Positions 1 through 7,957 of a DNA stretch of 64,000 nt are shown here, piece after piece (positions within the stretch are counted from its first letter, which is position 1; each line of letters opens with the position of its first letter). Source of the DNA: Rhizobium bangladeshense (GTDB lineage: Bacteria > Pseudomonadota > Alphaproteobacteria > Rhizobiales > Rhizobiaceae); contig NZ_LYPL01000014.1 in NCBI RefSeq assembly GCF_001662075.1, positions 1-64,000 of the forward strand, in the 5' to 3' direction. The translations under genes were made by a program, and so were the position numbers. The notes under the pieces were generated by a model. The model ran no database searches. It had not been told where the DNA came from and saw nothing but the letters and a program-made list of their open reading frames with translations.

Positions 1-12
1 AGACGCTATTCT

Positions 13-97
13 CATGGCGCACGGTGTTGCTCCTCTTTCGTGTCCGGGATTGTCGCCAAACATCCGAATACGAGTAGAATCAACACCGTGCGCCATG
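13..97. repeat. 17-bp perfect inverted repeat with 51-bp spacer
   Basis: Positions 13-29 (catggcgcacggtgttg) are the exact reverse complement of positions 81-97. The 51-bp spacer has no recognisable gene. The pair lies just upstream of a degraded LysR fragment, so it could be the scar of a rearrangement or lost mobile element, or a large stem-loop. No transposase or target-site duplication is visible. Confidence 0.7.
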
Positions 98-285
98 TCC
101 ACCAAATTTAAACCGGACAGCAGTGGCCTTGTGCCGGGGACATGCTGCCCCGAGCATGACGAAAGGTGTTCTCAGCGATTGACCCTTGCCTGCAGGTGCG
201 GAGGGTAACGATCGCCTTCCACCTTGATGGTGGCCAGCGCGCTTTCGAGCTGGAAAGGTCATCGGCGGCGTGTGGCTGGGAGCCG

Positions 286-435
286 GTGACGAAAGACATG
301 ATCGTGGTGGGCATCGGTCCCGACATGCGCATGGCCGTGGTCGGTGCGCCCGCCTATTTCGAAAGGCGGCCGAAGCCATTCGCGCCGCAGGATCTTACCG
401 ATCACAACTGCATCAACCTGCGCCTGCTAACCTAT
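286..435 (+). pseudogene. LysR-family regulator remnant (effector-domain fragment)
   Basis: About 50 codons read as a typical stretch of a LysR substrate-binding domain, including IGPDMRMAVVGAPAYF followed by RRPKP and QDLTDHNCINLRL. These motifs are familiar from the many rhizobial LysR regulators. No helix-turn-helix domain precedes them: the frame upstream becomes unlike LysR within about 20 codons. Downstream the similarity ends and the frame stops near 474, so both ends are missing. It ends about 100 bp before the 3' end of mobB, which is on the other strand. I read it as a dead fragment of a once complete gene. Confidence 0.65.
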
Positions 436-575
436 GACAATGTCTTGTCCGCCGTTCCCGGCTACCACCTCTAATATCCGAGCCGCCGGCACGCCTCGGC
501 AGCCTTCGCCCCCGTCGTCGATACGCTTCGTTATCGAGGGTAGATCCCACTCGCTCTCGGCACCCGATCCGGGAC

Positions 576-1097
576 TTACGATCGGACCTCTTCGAGCCCG
601 ACGATGCCGGCGATGAAATCGGCAATGGCGCCTGTGTCGTCCAGATCGAAGACGGGCAGGGACGTATCGGTGACAGCATGATCTGCGGCGATGGCGCAGA
701 TATGGGGATCGCTCGGCGCCAGCGGTTGGCGGTTGGCAGCCTCCCGGCGGCGGGCCTCGATTTTCGGGATGGGCTCGCGCTTGTAGCCTTCGATCAGAAC
801 GAGATCGCAGGGGGCGAGACGGGCGAGGATTTCCTCGAACTCGGGTTCCGGCGCGCCGCGCAGCTCGTGCATGATGGCGTAGCGGGTGCCGGAGACGATG
901 GTGACCTCGTGGGCGCCAGCCTCGCGGTGGCGGTAGCTGTCGGCGCCGACCTTGTCGATGTCGAAATCATGATGGGCATGCTTGATCGTCGAGATCCTGT
1001 AGCCGCGGCGCGTAAACTCCGTCACCAGCCGGACGGCGAGCCCCGTCTTGCCCGAGTTCTTCCAGCCGGCGATGCCAAAGATTTTGGGTGCGGTCAT
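576..1097 (-). CDS. mobB: Molybdopterin-guanine dinucleotide biosynthesis adaptor MobB
   Basis: The 173-residue GTP-binding protein helps MobA attach GMP to molybdopterin to form the MGD cofactor of molybdoenzymes. The P-loop GWKNSGKT is at residues 11-18 after a short beta strand. It is followed by TIKHAHHDFDID, typical of MobB, and by a Walker-B-like DLVLIEGYK segment near residue 100. Length fits the family. Its ATG overlaps the TGA of mobA by 4 bp, so the two genes are translationally coupled as mobA-mobB. Cytoplasmic. The moaA gene near 22 kb is another molybdenum cofactor gene but is not in this operon. Confidence 0.93.
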   Translation of the reverse strand: MTAPKIFGIAGWKNSGKTGLAVRLVTEFTRRGYRISTIKHAHHDFDIDKVGADSYRHREAGAHEVTIVSGTRYAIMHELRGAPEPEFEEILARLAPCDLVLIEGYKREPIPKIEARRREAANRQPLAPSDPHICAIAADHAVTDTSLPVFDLDDTGAIADFIAGIVGLEEVRS

Positions 1098-1726
1098 GCG
1101 CGAAGGGCCTCCAGCCAGCGCTGCGCCTCGACAAGATCGTCCGGCGTATTGATGTTGAAGAAGGGATCGAGCAGGCTGGCGCGGGTCGGATGCAGCGGAA
1201 ACGCTACTTCCGTAACGTCATGCCGTAACAGAAAGTCGCGCACGCGGCGCTTTTCGTCGGTGGCGATCCAGGCTTCGAGATCGGCGGCGAGCGTCACCGG
1301 CCAGAGCCCGAAGACGGGATGGCTGCGGCCTTCGGAAGCAGCGATGGCGATCTGCGACGGGCGTTCGAGGGCTGCCGCCAGCCGGGCGACGAGATCGGCC
1401 GGGAAGAACGGGCAATCCACCGAGACGGTGACGACATGGGTGATCCCGGGAAGGCCGGCGGCATAGAGCATGGCCGCATGGATGCCGGCCAATGGTCCGG
1501 CCTTGCCGGGAAAATGGTCGGGGACGACAGGCACATCTTCTGCGGCAACATCGGCGTTGACGGCGACGGCGGCGACCTGCTGTGCGAGGCGGCTCAGGAC
1601 ATGGTGCAACAGGCTTTCGGTTCCGAGCATCACGCTCGCCTTGTCGCGGCCCATGCGCTGTGAGCGGCCGCCGGCCAGCACGATGCCTGCTATATCGGAT
1701 CTGTCGAGCGAGAACTCCGTCATCAT
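1094..1726 (-). CDS. mobA: Molybdenum cofactor guanylyltransferase MobA
   Basis: The 210-residue nucleotidyltransferase transfers GMP from GTP to molybdopterin. The N-terminal signature LAGGRSQRMGRDKA (residues 17-30) is the nucleotide-binding loop of the MobA/GlmU superfamily. The VSVDCPF segment near residue 100 carries the metal-binding Asp. The end reads NINTPDDL, as usual for MobA. The frame begins with two adjacent Met codons and either could be used. It lies 6 bp downstream of the EamA transporter gene on the same strand and overlaps mobB by 4 bp, so the three may be cotranscribed. Confidence 0.93.
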   Translation of the reverse strand: MMTEFSLDRSDIAGIVLAGGRSQRMGRDKASVMLGTESLLHHVLSRLAQQVAAVAVNADVAAEDVPVVPDHFPGKAGPLAGIHAAMLYAAGLPGITHVVTVSVDCPFFPADLVARLAAALERPSQIAIAASEGRSHPVFGLWPVTLAADLEAWIATDEKRRVRDFLLRHDVTEVAFPLHPTRASLLDPFFNINTPDDLVEAQRWLEALRA

Positions 1727-1732
1727 CCTGCC

Positions 1733-2641
1733 TCAAACCGGTGAGCGCGGCGCGGATTCCTGCGCGATCGGCGGCACCCGGCGCTTGGCTTCACGATAGA
1801 ACGTATAGAGGCCGGAAGCGATGACGATCGCAGCGCCGAGCAGCGTCCAGCCGTCGGGCACTTCGGCGAAGAAGAAAAAGCCGAGCAGCGAGGAAAAGAT
1901 CAGGCTGGTATAGCGGAACGGCGCGACGAAGGAGATTTCGCCGGTGCGCATGGCGAGGATGACCGACTGGTAGCCGACGAGCACCAGCACCGAGGCGAGC
2001 AGCAGATGCCCAAGCGAAGTGGCGCTGACCGGCTGCCAGCCGCCGAGCACCGGGATGAGCAAAGCGCCGAAGAAAGAGATCGAGATGGCGGTGATGACGG
2101 TGATCATCAGCGAGGGAATTTCAGGGTCGATCGAGCGGGTGGCGAGATCGCGGCCGGCCGTCGTCAGCACCGCTGCGACGCAGAGGAGGGCGGCGGCGGT
2201 GAAGCCTTCGGGCCCGGGGCGAATGATGATCATCACGCCGATGAGGCCGACGAGGATCGCCGACCAGCGCCGCCAACCGACCGGTTCGTTGAAAAACAGC
2301 GCAGCGCCAAAGGTGACGACCAGCGGCAGCGATTGCAGGATTGCCGAGGCATTGGCGATCGGCATCATGCCGAGGGCGGTGATATAGGTGACGGCGGAAA
2401 ACATTTCGCAGATGATGCGGAGGATGATGACCGGCCGCAGCACGATGCGCCAGGAGCGCAGAGCGCCCATCTTCCTGGCGATCAGATAGACGAGCAGACT
2501 GGTGAAGAGGCCGCGCAGGAACATGATCTCGCCGGCGTTCATGTAGGCGACCACCGATTTGGAGAGAGCATCGCTCGCGGAAAAGCCGGCCATCGCCAAG
2601 CTCATATAGATGGCGCCCTCAGTGTTGCGTGACCGCGGCAT
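1733..2641 (-). CDS. EamA/DMT-family membrane transporter
   Basis: The 302-residue inner-membrane protein has about ten hydrophobic segments arranged as two EamA repeats, roughly residues 15-145 and 160-285. The family exports metabolites or amino acids; the substrate here is unknown. The open frame extends 49 codons further upstream, but that stretch is basic and proline-rich with no hydrophobic character. The Met codon at 2641 has an upstream aaaggga and starts just ahead of the first membrane helix, so I chose it. It precedes mobA by 6 bp, which may be an incidental operon arrangement. Confidence 0.85.
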   Translation of the reverse strand: MPRSRNTEGAIYMSLAMAGFSASDALSKSVVAYMNAGEIMFLRGLFTSLLVYLIARKMGALRSWRIVLRPVIILRIICEMFSAVTYITALGMMPIANASAILQSLPLVVTFGAALFFNEPVGWRRWSAILVGLIGVMIIIRPGPEGFTAAALLCVAAVLTTAGRDLATRSIDPEIPSLMITVITAISISFFGALLIPVLGGWQPVSATSLGHLLLASVLVLVGYQSVILAMRTGEISFVAPFRYTSLIFSSLLGFFFFAEVPDGWTLLGAAIVIASGLYTFYREAKRRVPPIAQESAPRSPV

Positions 2642-2983
2642 GAAGAGATTCCCTTTACCTGTGCGCCTCTTCTTAGTCGGGAAGAACCATGAAGGGAATC
2701 GGATGAATGTCACACCCGGGATAAATCGATGATGCGGCGCACAATGGTGCTGACGTCGCGGCAATTGCATGTTTGGAAACTGCGGCAAGTGAAAGTTTTA
2801 CATTGCGAATTCCGATATTTCCAATGCGTCGATCGAAGCTCCCGTCCTGCTCGGCAATTCAGTGATCGCCGGCCGATAACATCGATTGCCGGCGGGTTTT
2901 CGTTTACCCGCGCGGGAAACGGGTGGCTGCGTCGCCTGATGTTTGAGATTTGGGATGCCTCGACAACTGAGGAGAAAACGGAC
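2642..2983. other. 342-bp divergent intergenic region, no gene seen
   Basis: This region separates the EamA gene (minus) from the SDR gene (plus) and must hold both promoters. No start codon with a coding-like frame was convincing. GC-rich inverted segments occur near 2891-2940. I could not assign a clear -35/-10 pair or a regulator site. Confidence 0.6.
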
Positions 2984-3754
2984 ATGACACTTCTGAACGA
3001 CAAGGTCGCGATCATCACCGGCGCAAGCTCCGGCATCGGCCGGGCGGCGGCGAAGCTCTTTGCACGGGAGGGCGCGAAGCTCGTGGTCACCGGAAGGCGA
3101 CAGGCGGCGCTCGATGCCGTCGTCGGCGAAATCGAGGCGGAGGGTGGGCAGGCCGTCGCGATATCGGGCGACGTCAGGGACGAGGCGCTGCAGGCACGGG
3201 TTGCCGATACGGCAGTCTCGCGCTTCGGCCGGCTCGATATCGGCTTCAACAATGCCGGCATCCTCGGTGAGATGAGGCCGGTCGCCGGGCTGTCGCTGGA
3301 CGGCTGGCGCGAGACGCTCGAGACCAATCTCACCGCCGCCTTTCTCGGCGCCAAACATCAATCGGCAGCGATGGGACAAGACGGCGGATCGATGATCTTC
3401 ACCTCGACCTTTGTCGGCCACACGGCCGGCATGCCCGGGATGGCTGCCTATGCGGCAAGCAAGGCAGGGCTGATCGGCTTCGTCCAGGTGCTCGCCGCCG
3501 AACTCGGGCGGCAGAACATCCGCGTCAACGCCCTGCTTCCCGGCGGCACCGACACGCCGGCCAGCATCACCAATGCGCCGGATGATGCTACGCCGGAAGT
3601 CTTGGCTTTTGTGGAGGGGTTGCATGCGCTGAAGCGCATGGCGCAGCCGGAAGAGATCGCCAATGCGGCGCTCTTCCTTGCGTCTGATCTGTCGAGCTTC
3701 GTGACGGGGACGGCGATGCTCGCCGATGGTGGGGTTTCGATCAGCCGGACGTAG
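2984..3754 (+). CDS. Short-chain dehydrogenase/reductase (SDR)
   Basis: The 256-residue classical SDR oxidises or reduces an alcohol or ketone with NAD(P). The cofactor loop TGASSGIG is at residues 12-19, NNAG is near residue 88, and the catalytic YAASK tetrad part is near residue 155. The C-terminal LADGGVSISR is typical. The start at 2984 is preceded by aggaga with 8-nt spacing. The longer open frame upstream is not coding-like. Its substrate is unknown, and it stands alone between the EamA gene and the GntR regulator. TGRR after beta strand 2 carries basic residues that would suit NADP. Confidence 0.88.
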   Translation: MTLLNDKVAIITGASSGIGRAAAKLFAREGAKLVVTGRRQAALDAVVGEIEAEGGQAVAISGDVRDEALQARVADTAVSRFGRLDIGFNNAGILGEMRPVAGLSLDGWRETLETNLTAAFLGAKHQSAAMGQDGGSMIFTSTFVGHTAGMPGMAAYAASKAGLIGFVQVLAAELGRQNIRVNALLPGGTDTPASITNAPDDATPEVLAFVEGLHALKRMAQPEEIANAALFLASDLSSFVTGTAMLADGGVSISRT

Positions 3755-3901
3755 GATGGGCGAGGGCAGGATCGGCACCCGATGGCCGCGGACCTGTTGA
3801 AATCCATCCGCCACCGATGGCCATGCGACGCGGGGCTATTTTCACGACCAGAGACGAATCGTCCTCTAAGCGGCATCGAAAGGCGCGGCCGAGCGTGCAA
3901 T

Positions 3902-4564
3902 TCATTTGGCGCCACCAATTCGCGAGAAAGCGGCCAGAACAGTGCGCTCGGACTGCATCAGATACGCCTCAAGTGCCGCTGAGGCTTCGGCCGTCCTCCC
4001 TGCCTCAAGCTTTTCAAGGATTGCCGCGTTGAGGTCGACGTAAGGAGCGTGCAACAGCTCGGGATCGGAGAGCAGGCCGAAGCTGAGACGCAGCTCTGCG
4101 GCGATCTGCGCATAGAAGGTGTTCAGACGGTGACTGTCGGCGAGATCTACGATCGCCGCGTGAAAGACCATGTTCTCACTGCCGACCATACCCCAATCCT
4201 TGGCCTCGCGCGCGAGCTTGGCACGCGTGACTGCCGCGCGCATTCGTGCCACCGCCGGATGGTTGGGATAGGCCTTGGCGAGCGCCTGGCATTCGATCAC
4301 ACGGCGCACGCGATAGATGTCGATGATCGAGGCCATACTGGGTGTGGCGACAAAAACGCCGCGATTGGGCTCGTGTCGCAAGAGCCCTTCTTTTGTCAGG
4401 AGCCGGAATGCCTCACGCAAAGAGTTGCGCGACACATCCAGACCGGCACTTAGCGCTGCCTCGGAAAGGCGCTGGCCCGGCTTCAATTCGCCAGCAATCA
4501 GTTTGTCGCGGATTTCCTCCGCCAGGCGCGACGCAAGCGCCGATGTGATATTTTGTTCGACCAT
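3902..4564 (-). CDS. GntR-family (FadR/VanR subfamily) transcriptional regulator
   Basis: The 220-residue repressor-type protein has an N-terminal winged helix (about residues 10-75, with LKPGQRLSEAALSAGLDVSR and LLTKEGLLRHEPNRGVFV) and an all-helical FCD effector domain. The FCD domain includes ENMVFHAAIVDLADS, with likely metal-binding His residues. It is divergent from the five-gene oxoprolinase-like operon starting at 4983 and is probably its local regulator. In Bacillus the equivalent locus is controlled by the IclR-type KipR, so a GntR protein would be a substitution. I chose the start at 4564; the frame upstream is not coding-like. Confidence 0.88.
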   Translation of the reverse strand: MVEQNITSALASRLAEEIRDKLIAGELKPGQRLSEAALSAGLDVSRNSLREAFRLLTKEGLLRHEPNRGVFVATPSMASIIDIYRVRRVIECQALAKAYPNHPAVARMRAAVTRAKLAREAKDWGMVGSENMVFHAAIVDLADSHRLNTFYAQIAAELRLSFGLLSDPELLHAPYVDLNAAILEKLEAGRTAEASAALEAYLMQSERTVLAAFSRIGGAK

Positions 4565-4982
4565 CAAATCCCCTAATACGCAGACGCGAATGAAACCTCC
4601 GCGCCCTTGCGCACCGGTATAGCGGTTTGCATCTCCGGGAGCCATAAGAGGAGTGGCTTGACCACGCGAACCGGGGCAACGCCAGACGCCGTACATGGCC
4701 CATCGGGCAGACAGAAAATGAAAGGCCCCGCAACCGCTTACTTATCGTTGATGCAAGGAAGGAGGCAAGATCCACGTCGGATGTGGCCGGAACTTGCAAC
4801 AATCAATGACATCTCGCCCCAGTGAGTTTGTTGCGGTTGAAGTGGGGTTGTTTGGTAGAACGATACAGCAGAATCGTTGAACAATCTTGACAGAATTGTA
4901 AAACGTGTCACCGTGATGCCTGTCAACAAACCTAGGCAGCCCGCCGAGATCTCGGCGTCGGTCTGCACATAAGGAGGGGTTC
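4565..4982. promoter_or_regulatory. Divergent control region between the GntR gene and the NRAMP-pxp operon
   Basis: The 418-bp gap holds no convincing gene. Two short inverted repeats lie close together: aacgat at 4859-4864 with atcgtt at 4873-4878, and acaat at 4881-4885 with attgt at 4895-4899. Between their arms a consensus -35 hexamer TTGACA sits at 4887-4892. A good -10 was not found at 17 bp, so the promoter is tentative. Spaced palindromes of this kind suit GntR dimers, which makes them candidate operators. Confidence 0.4.
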
Positions 4983-6239
4983 ATGGAACAGTCAGCAATT
5001 TCGATGACAACCGTTGCGCCGGCGCGGATGTCGGCCAAGTCGCGCCGCGCTGCGCTAATGGCGGCCATCTTCCTGATGGCCACGTCTGCCATCGGTCCGG
5101 GCTTCATCACCCAGACGGCGACGTTCACAACAAAACTCGGTGCGGCCTTCGCCTTCGCGATCCTTGCCTCTATCCTGATCGATTTCGTCGTTCAGCTGAA
5201 CATCTGGCGGATCGTGACGCTGACGAAGATGCGGGCTTCCGATCTCGCCAACGCGGCCCTCCCGGGCTCCGGCTATCTGCTCGCAATTCTCGTCATCGTC
5301 GGCGGATTATTCTTCAACATCGGCAACATCGGCGGCACAGGCCTCGGCATCAATGCGATGATCGGCCTTGATCCGAAGCTTGGCGGGGCGATCAGCGCGC
5401 TGCTTTCGATCGGCATCTTCCTGTCGAAGCGTGCCGGCATGGCGGTCGATCGCTTCATTGTCCTGGCCGGTATCCTGATGATCGCCTTGACGGTCTATGT
5501 TGCCTTCGCATCGGCTCCGCCAGTTGGCGACGCGCTGTTCCAGACCTTTCTGCCGTCCACCATCGATTTCGCCACCATCACCACCATCGTCGGCGGCACG
5601 GTCGGGGGCTATATCACCTATTCGGGCGCCCACCGACTGCTCGACAAGGGCACGGTCGGCATCGAGAATCTCGGTGCGGTCAACCGTGCAGCACTGACGG
5701 GCATCGCTGTCACCGGCCTCATGCGCTACGTGCTTTTCCTGGCCGTCCTCGGCGTGGTTGCGGGCGGAGCCGTCATCGATGTTTCCGGCGCAGGTGCCAA
5801 TCCGGCTGCCCAGGCTTTCCAGGCGGCCGCTGGCAACATTGGCCTGCGCATCTTCGGCGTCATCCTCTGGGCTGCTGCGATCACCTCGGTCATCGGCGCC
5901 GCTTACACCTCGGTCTCGTTCGTCACGATTTTCAAGAAAGACATCACCGAACGGGCCCGCAGCATCGCGACTGTCATCTTCATTGCCGTGTCGCTGTTCT
6001 TCTACGTGATCATCACCACGCCGCCGGCACAGATGCTGATCTTCGTCGGGGGGCTGAACGGATTGATTCTGCCGATCGGCCTGTCGATCTTCATCTATGC
6101 GGCCTGGGCCCGGTCCGACCTGATGGGAGGCTATCGCTATCCGCGTTGGCTGCTGGTGCTCGGCGTACTGGTCGGCGCACTGACCTGGTACATGGGCTAC
6201 AAGTCGATCGGCCCGATCTTCGCGCTGCTTGCCGCGTAA
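4983..6239 (+). CDS. NRAMP-related transporter of an oxoprolinase-like operon (YcsG type)
   Basis: The 418-residue inner-membrane protein has about eleven hydrophobic helices. It belongs to the NRAMP fold, but the metal-binding DPGN motif of helix 1 is replaced by GPGFITQTATF (about residues 38-48), so divalent metal transport is doubtful. The Bacillus homologue YcsG is encoded beside ycsF, ycsI and kipIA, as here. An organic substrate such as 5-oxoproline or a related compound is an inference. The start has an aaggagg at 4971-4977. After the stop a GC-rich hairpin (6258-6263 with 6270-6275) lies in the 119-bp gap before pxpA. Confidence 0.82.
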   Translation: MEQSAISMTTVAPARMSAKSRRAALMAAIFLMATSAIGPGFITQTATFTTKLGAAFAFAILASILIDFVVQLNIWRIVTLTKMRASDLANAALPGSGYLLAILVIVGGLFFNIGNIGGTGLGINAMIGLDPKLGGAISALLSIGIFLSKRAGMAVDRFIVLAGILMIALTVYVAFASAPPVGDALFQTFLPSTIDFATITTIVGGTVGGYITYSGAHRLLDKGTVGIENLGAVNRAALTGIAVTGLMRYVLFLAVLGVVAGGAVIDVSGAGANPAAQAFQAAAGNIGLRIFGVILWAAAITSVIGAAYTSVSFVTIFKKDITERARSIATVIFIAVSLFFYVIITTPPAQMLIFVGGLNGLILPIGLSIFIYAAWARSDLMGGYRYPRWLLVLGVLVGALTWYMGYKSIGPIFALLAA

Positions 6240-6358
6240 CGCGGGACGAGGAGGGCGCGGGCGCCTTTACGCCCGGGCCCCGCTCTGACGTTTGGAATTA
6301 ATCACGCTTTCGGTTCGGGACAGCCCGGCCTACATCGTGATTCACAGGGAGATCTGAC

Positions 6359-7123
6359 ATGACTGCCATCGATCTGAACAGCGATCTCGGCGAAAGCTAC
6401 GGCGCCTGGGGCATGGGCGACGACGCGGCTATGCTGGCCATCGTCTCCAGCGCCAATATCGCCTGCGGCTTCCATGCCGGCGATCCGCTCGGCATTCTGA
6501 AGACTGTCAAAGCCGCCGCTGAAAGGGGCGTTTCGGTCGGAGCCCATGTTTCCTATCCCGACCGCGTTGGTTTCGGACGGCGCGACATGGGCGTCACCAG
6601 CGCGGAACTGACCGCCGACGTCATTTATCAGATCGGCGCGCTGAAAGGCGTCGCCACTGCTGCCGGCGTCGTAGTCGGCTACGTTAAGCCGCACGGCGCG
6701 CTCTACAACCGCATTGCCCACGACCCAATACAGGGCCAGGCGGTGATCGACGGCATCAAGGCGATCGATCCGGACCTGGTTCTAATGGGCCTGGCCGGAG
6801 CACCCATCCTCAAACTCGCGCACAAATCCGGCCTCAAGACCGTGGCCGAGGCCTTCGCCGACCGCGCCTACACGCCCGGCGGGAAACTCGTTTCGCGTCG
6901 TGAACCGGGCGCAGTTGTGCACGACACAGCCGTGATCGCCCGTCGCATGCTGCAACTTGCTCACGAGGGTACGATCGAAGCGATAGACGGCTCGACCATC
7001 AAGGTCGATGCTCAGTCGATCTGCGTCCATGGCGACAGCCCCGGTGCCGTGGCGATCGCCCAGGCAATTCGTCAGGCCTTTGAGACCGACGGGATCACCG
7101 TTCGCTCGTTTCTGGCGGCGTGA
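6359..7123 (+). CDS. pxpA: 5-oxoprolinase subunit PxpA (LamB/YcsF family)
   Basis: The 254-residue LamB/YcsF protein is the subunit that, with PxpB and PxpC, opens 5-oxoproline to glutamate using ATP. The N-terminus IDLNSDLGESYG is diagnostic. It is followed by SANIACGFHAGDP (residues 30-42) and GAHVSYPD with metal-binding His residues, then VKPHGALYN near residue 105. The end IRVHGDSPGA is matched here as ICVHGDSPGA. Length is normal. It is followed after about 20 bp by the YcsI-like gene and then by fused pxpBC, all on one strand. Confidence 0.92.
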   Translation: MTAIDLNSDLGESYGAWGMGDDAAMLAIVSSANIACGFHAGDPLGILKTVKAAAERGVSVGAHVSYPDRVGFGRRDMGVTSAELTADVIYQIGALKGVATAAGVVVGYVKPHGALYNRIAHDPIQGQAVIDGIKAIDPDLVLMGLAGAPILKLAHKSGLKTVAEAFADRAYTPGGKLVSRREPGAVVHDTAVIARRMLQLAHEGTIEAIDGSTIKVDAQSICVHGDSPGAVAIAQAIRQAFETDGITVRSFLAA

Positions 7124-7143
7124 GCAAATATTTGGAGGAAACC

Positions 7144-7950
7144 ATGATTGCGATTGAGAACCTTGGCCACATCGATGCCGAAGCGGCGCGCCTCGCGCGC
7201 AGGCGCTATCGGGCCGGCAGTGCCGAGCCGACGTCGGGTGTGGCGCCGGGATTTACCCAGGCAAACATGATCGTCCTGCCGCGCGACTGGGCCTTCGATT
7301 TCCTGCTCTTTGCGCAGCGCAATCCGAAGGCCTGCCCATTGCTCGACGTTTCCGATCCTGGCTCGCACATGACGCTTCTGGCTCCGGGGGCCGACCTTCG
7401 CACGGATCTGCCGCTCTATCGCATCTGGCGCGACGGCAAGCTCGCCGAGGAAATCGCGGATGCGACAACGGCCTGGGCGGAACGCGCCGACCTCGTCAGC
7501 TTCCTCATCGGTTGCAGCTTCACCTTCGAAACGTCGATGGCCGAGGCGGGCATCGAGATCCGGCATATCACCGACAAGTCGAACGTTCCGATGTATCTGA
7601 CCAACCGCGCCTGCCGCCCGGCAGGCCGGCTGCGCGGCAACCTGGTCGTGTCGATGCGGCCGATCAAGGCGAGCCGCGTTGCCGATGCCGCGACAATCTC
7701 CGGCCGCTTCCCGGCGGTGCATGGCGCGCCTATCCATATCGGCGCGCCGGAAGAAATCGGCATCCGAGAGCTGTCGAAGCCGGAATTCGGCGATCCGGTG
7801 CGTATCGAGCCGGGTGAAATCCCGGTGTTCTGGGCCTGCGGTGTGACTCCGCAGGCCGCCGTGATGGCATCCGGCGTGCCCTTTGCCATCACCCACGCGC
7901 CAGGGCATATGTTCATCACCGACATTCCCGACACCGCCTATCACGCCTGA
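7144..7950 (+). CDS. Putative hydro-lyase, YcsI / DUF1445 family
   Basis: The 268-residue protein belongs to the DUF1445 family (Bacillus YcsI; distantly related to mammalian D-glutamate cyclase). Typical segments are TSGVAPGFTQANMIVLP (about residues 25-41), FLIGCSFTFE near 123-132, and the end THAPGHMFITD. A GTG at 7120 opens the frame, but ggaggaa at 7134-7140 places the start at the ATG at 7144. D-glutamate cyclases make 5-oxo-D-proline. If this member does the same, it would feed the neighbouring oxoprolinase subunits. That link is inferred from family and context. Confidence 0.85.
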   Translation: MIAIENLGHIDAEAARLARRRYRAGSAEPTSGVAPGFTQANMIVLPRDWAFDFLLFAQRNPKACPLLDVSDPGSHMTLLAPGADLRTDLPLYRIWRDGKLAEEIADATTAWAERADLVSFLIGCSFTFETSMAEAGIEIRHITDKSNVPMYLTNRACRPAGRLRGNLVVSMRPIKASRVADAATISGRFPAVHGAPIHIGAPEEIGIRELSKPEFGDPVRIEPGEIPVFWACGVTPQAAVMASGVPFAITHAPGHMFITDIPDTAYHA

Positions 7951-7957
7951 GGATCCG

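Noticed and set aside
4859..4899. A tRNA-like or riboswitch element in the pxp control region
   Set aside because: Only short inverted repeats occur, with no conserved core of a known RNA class.
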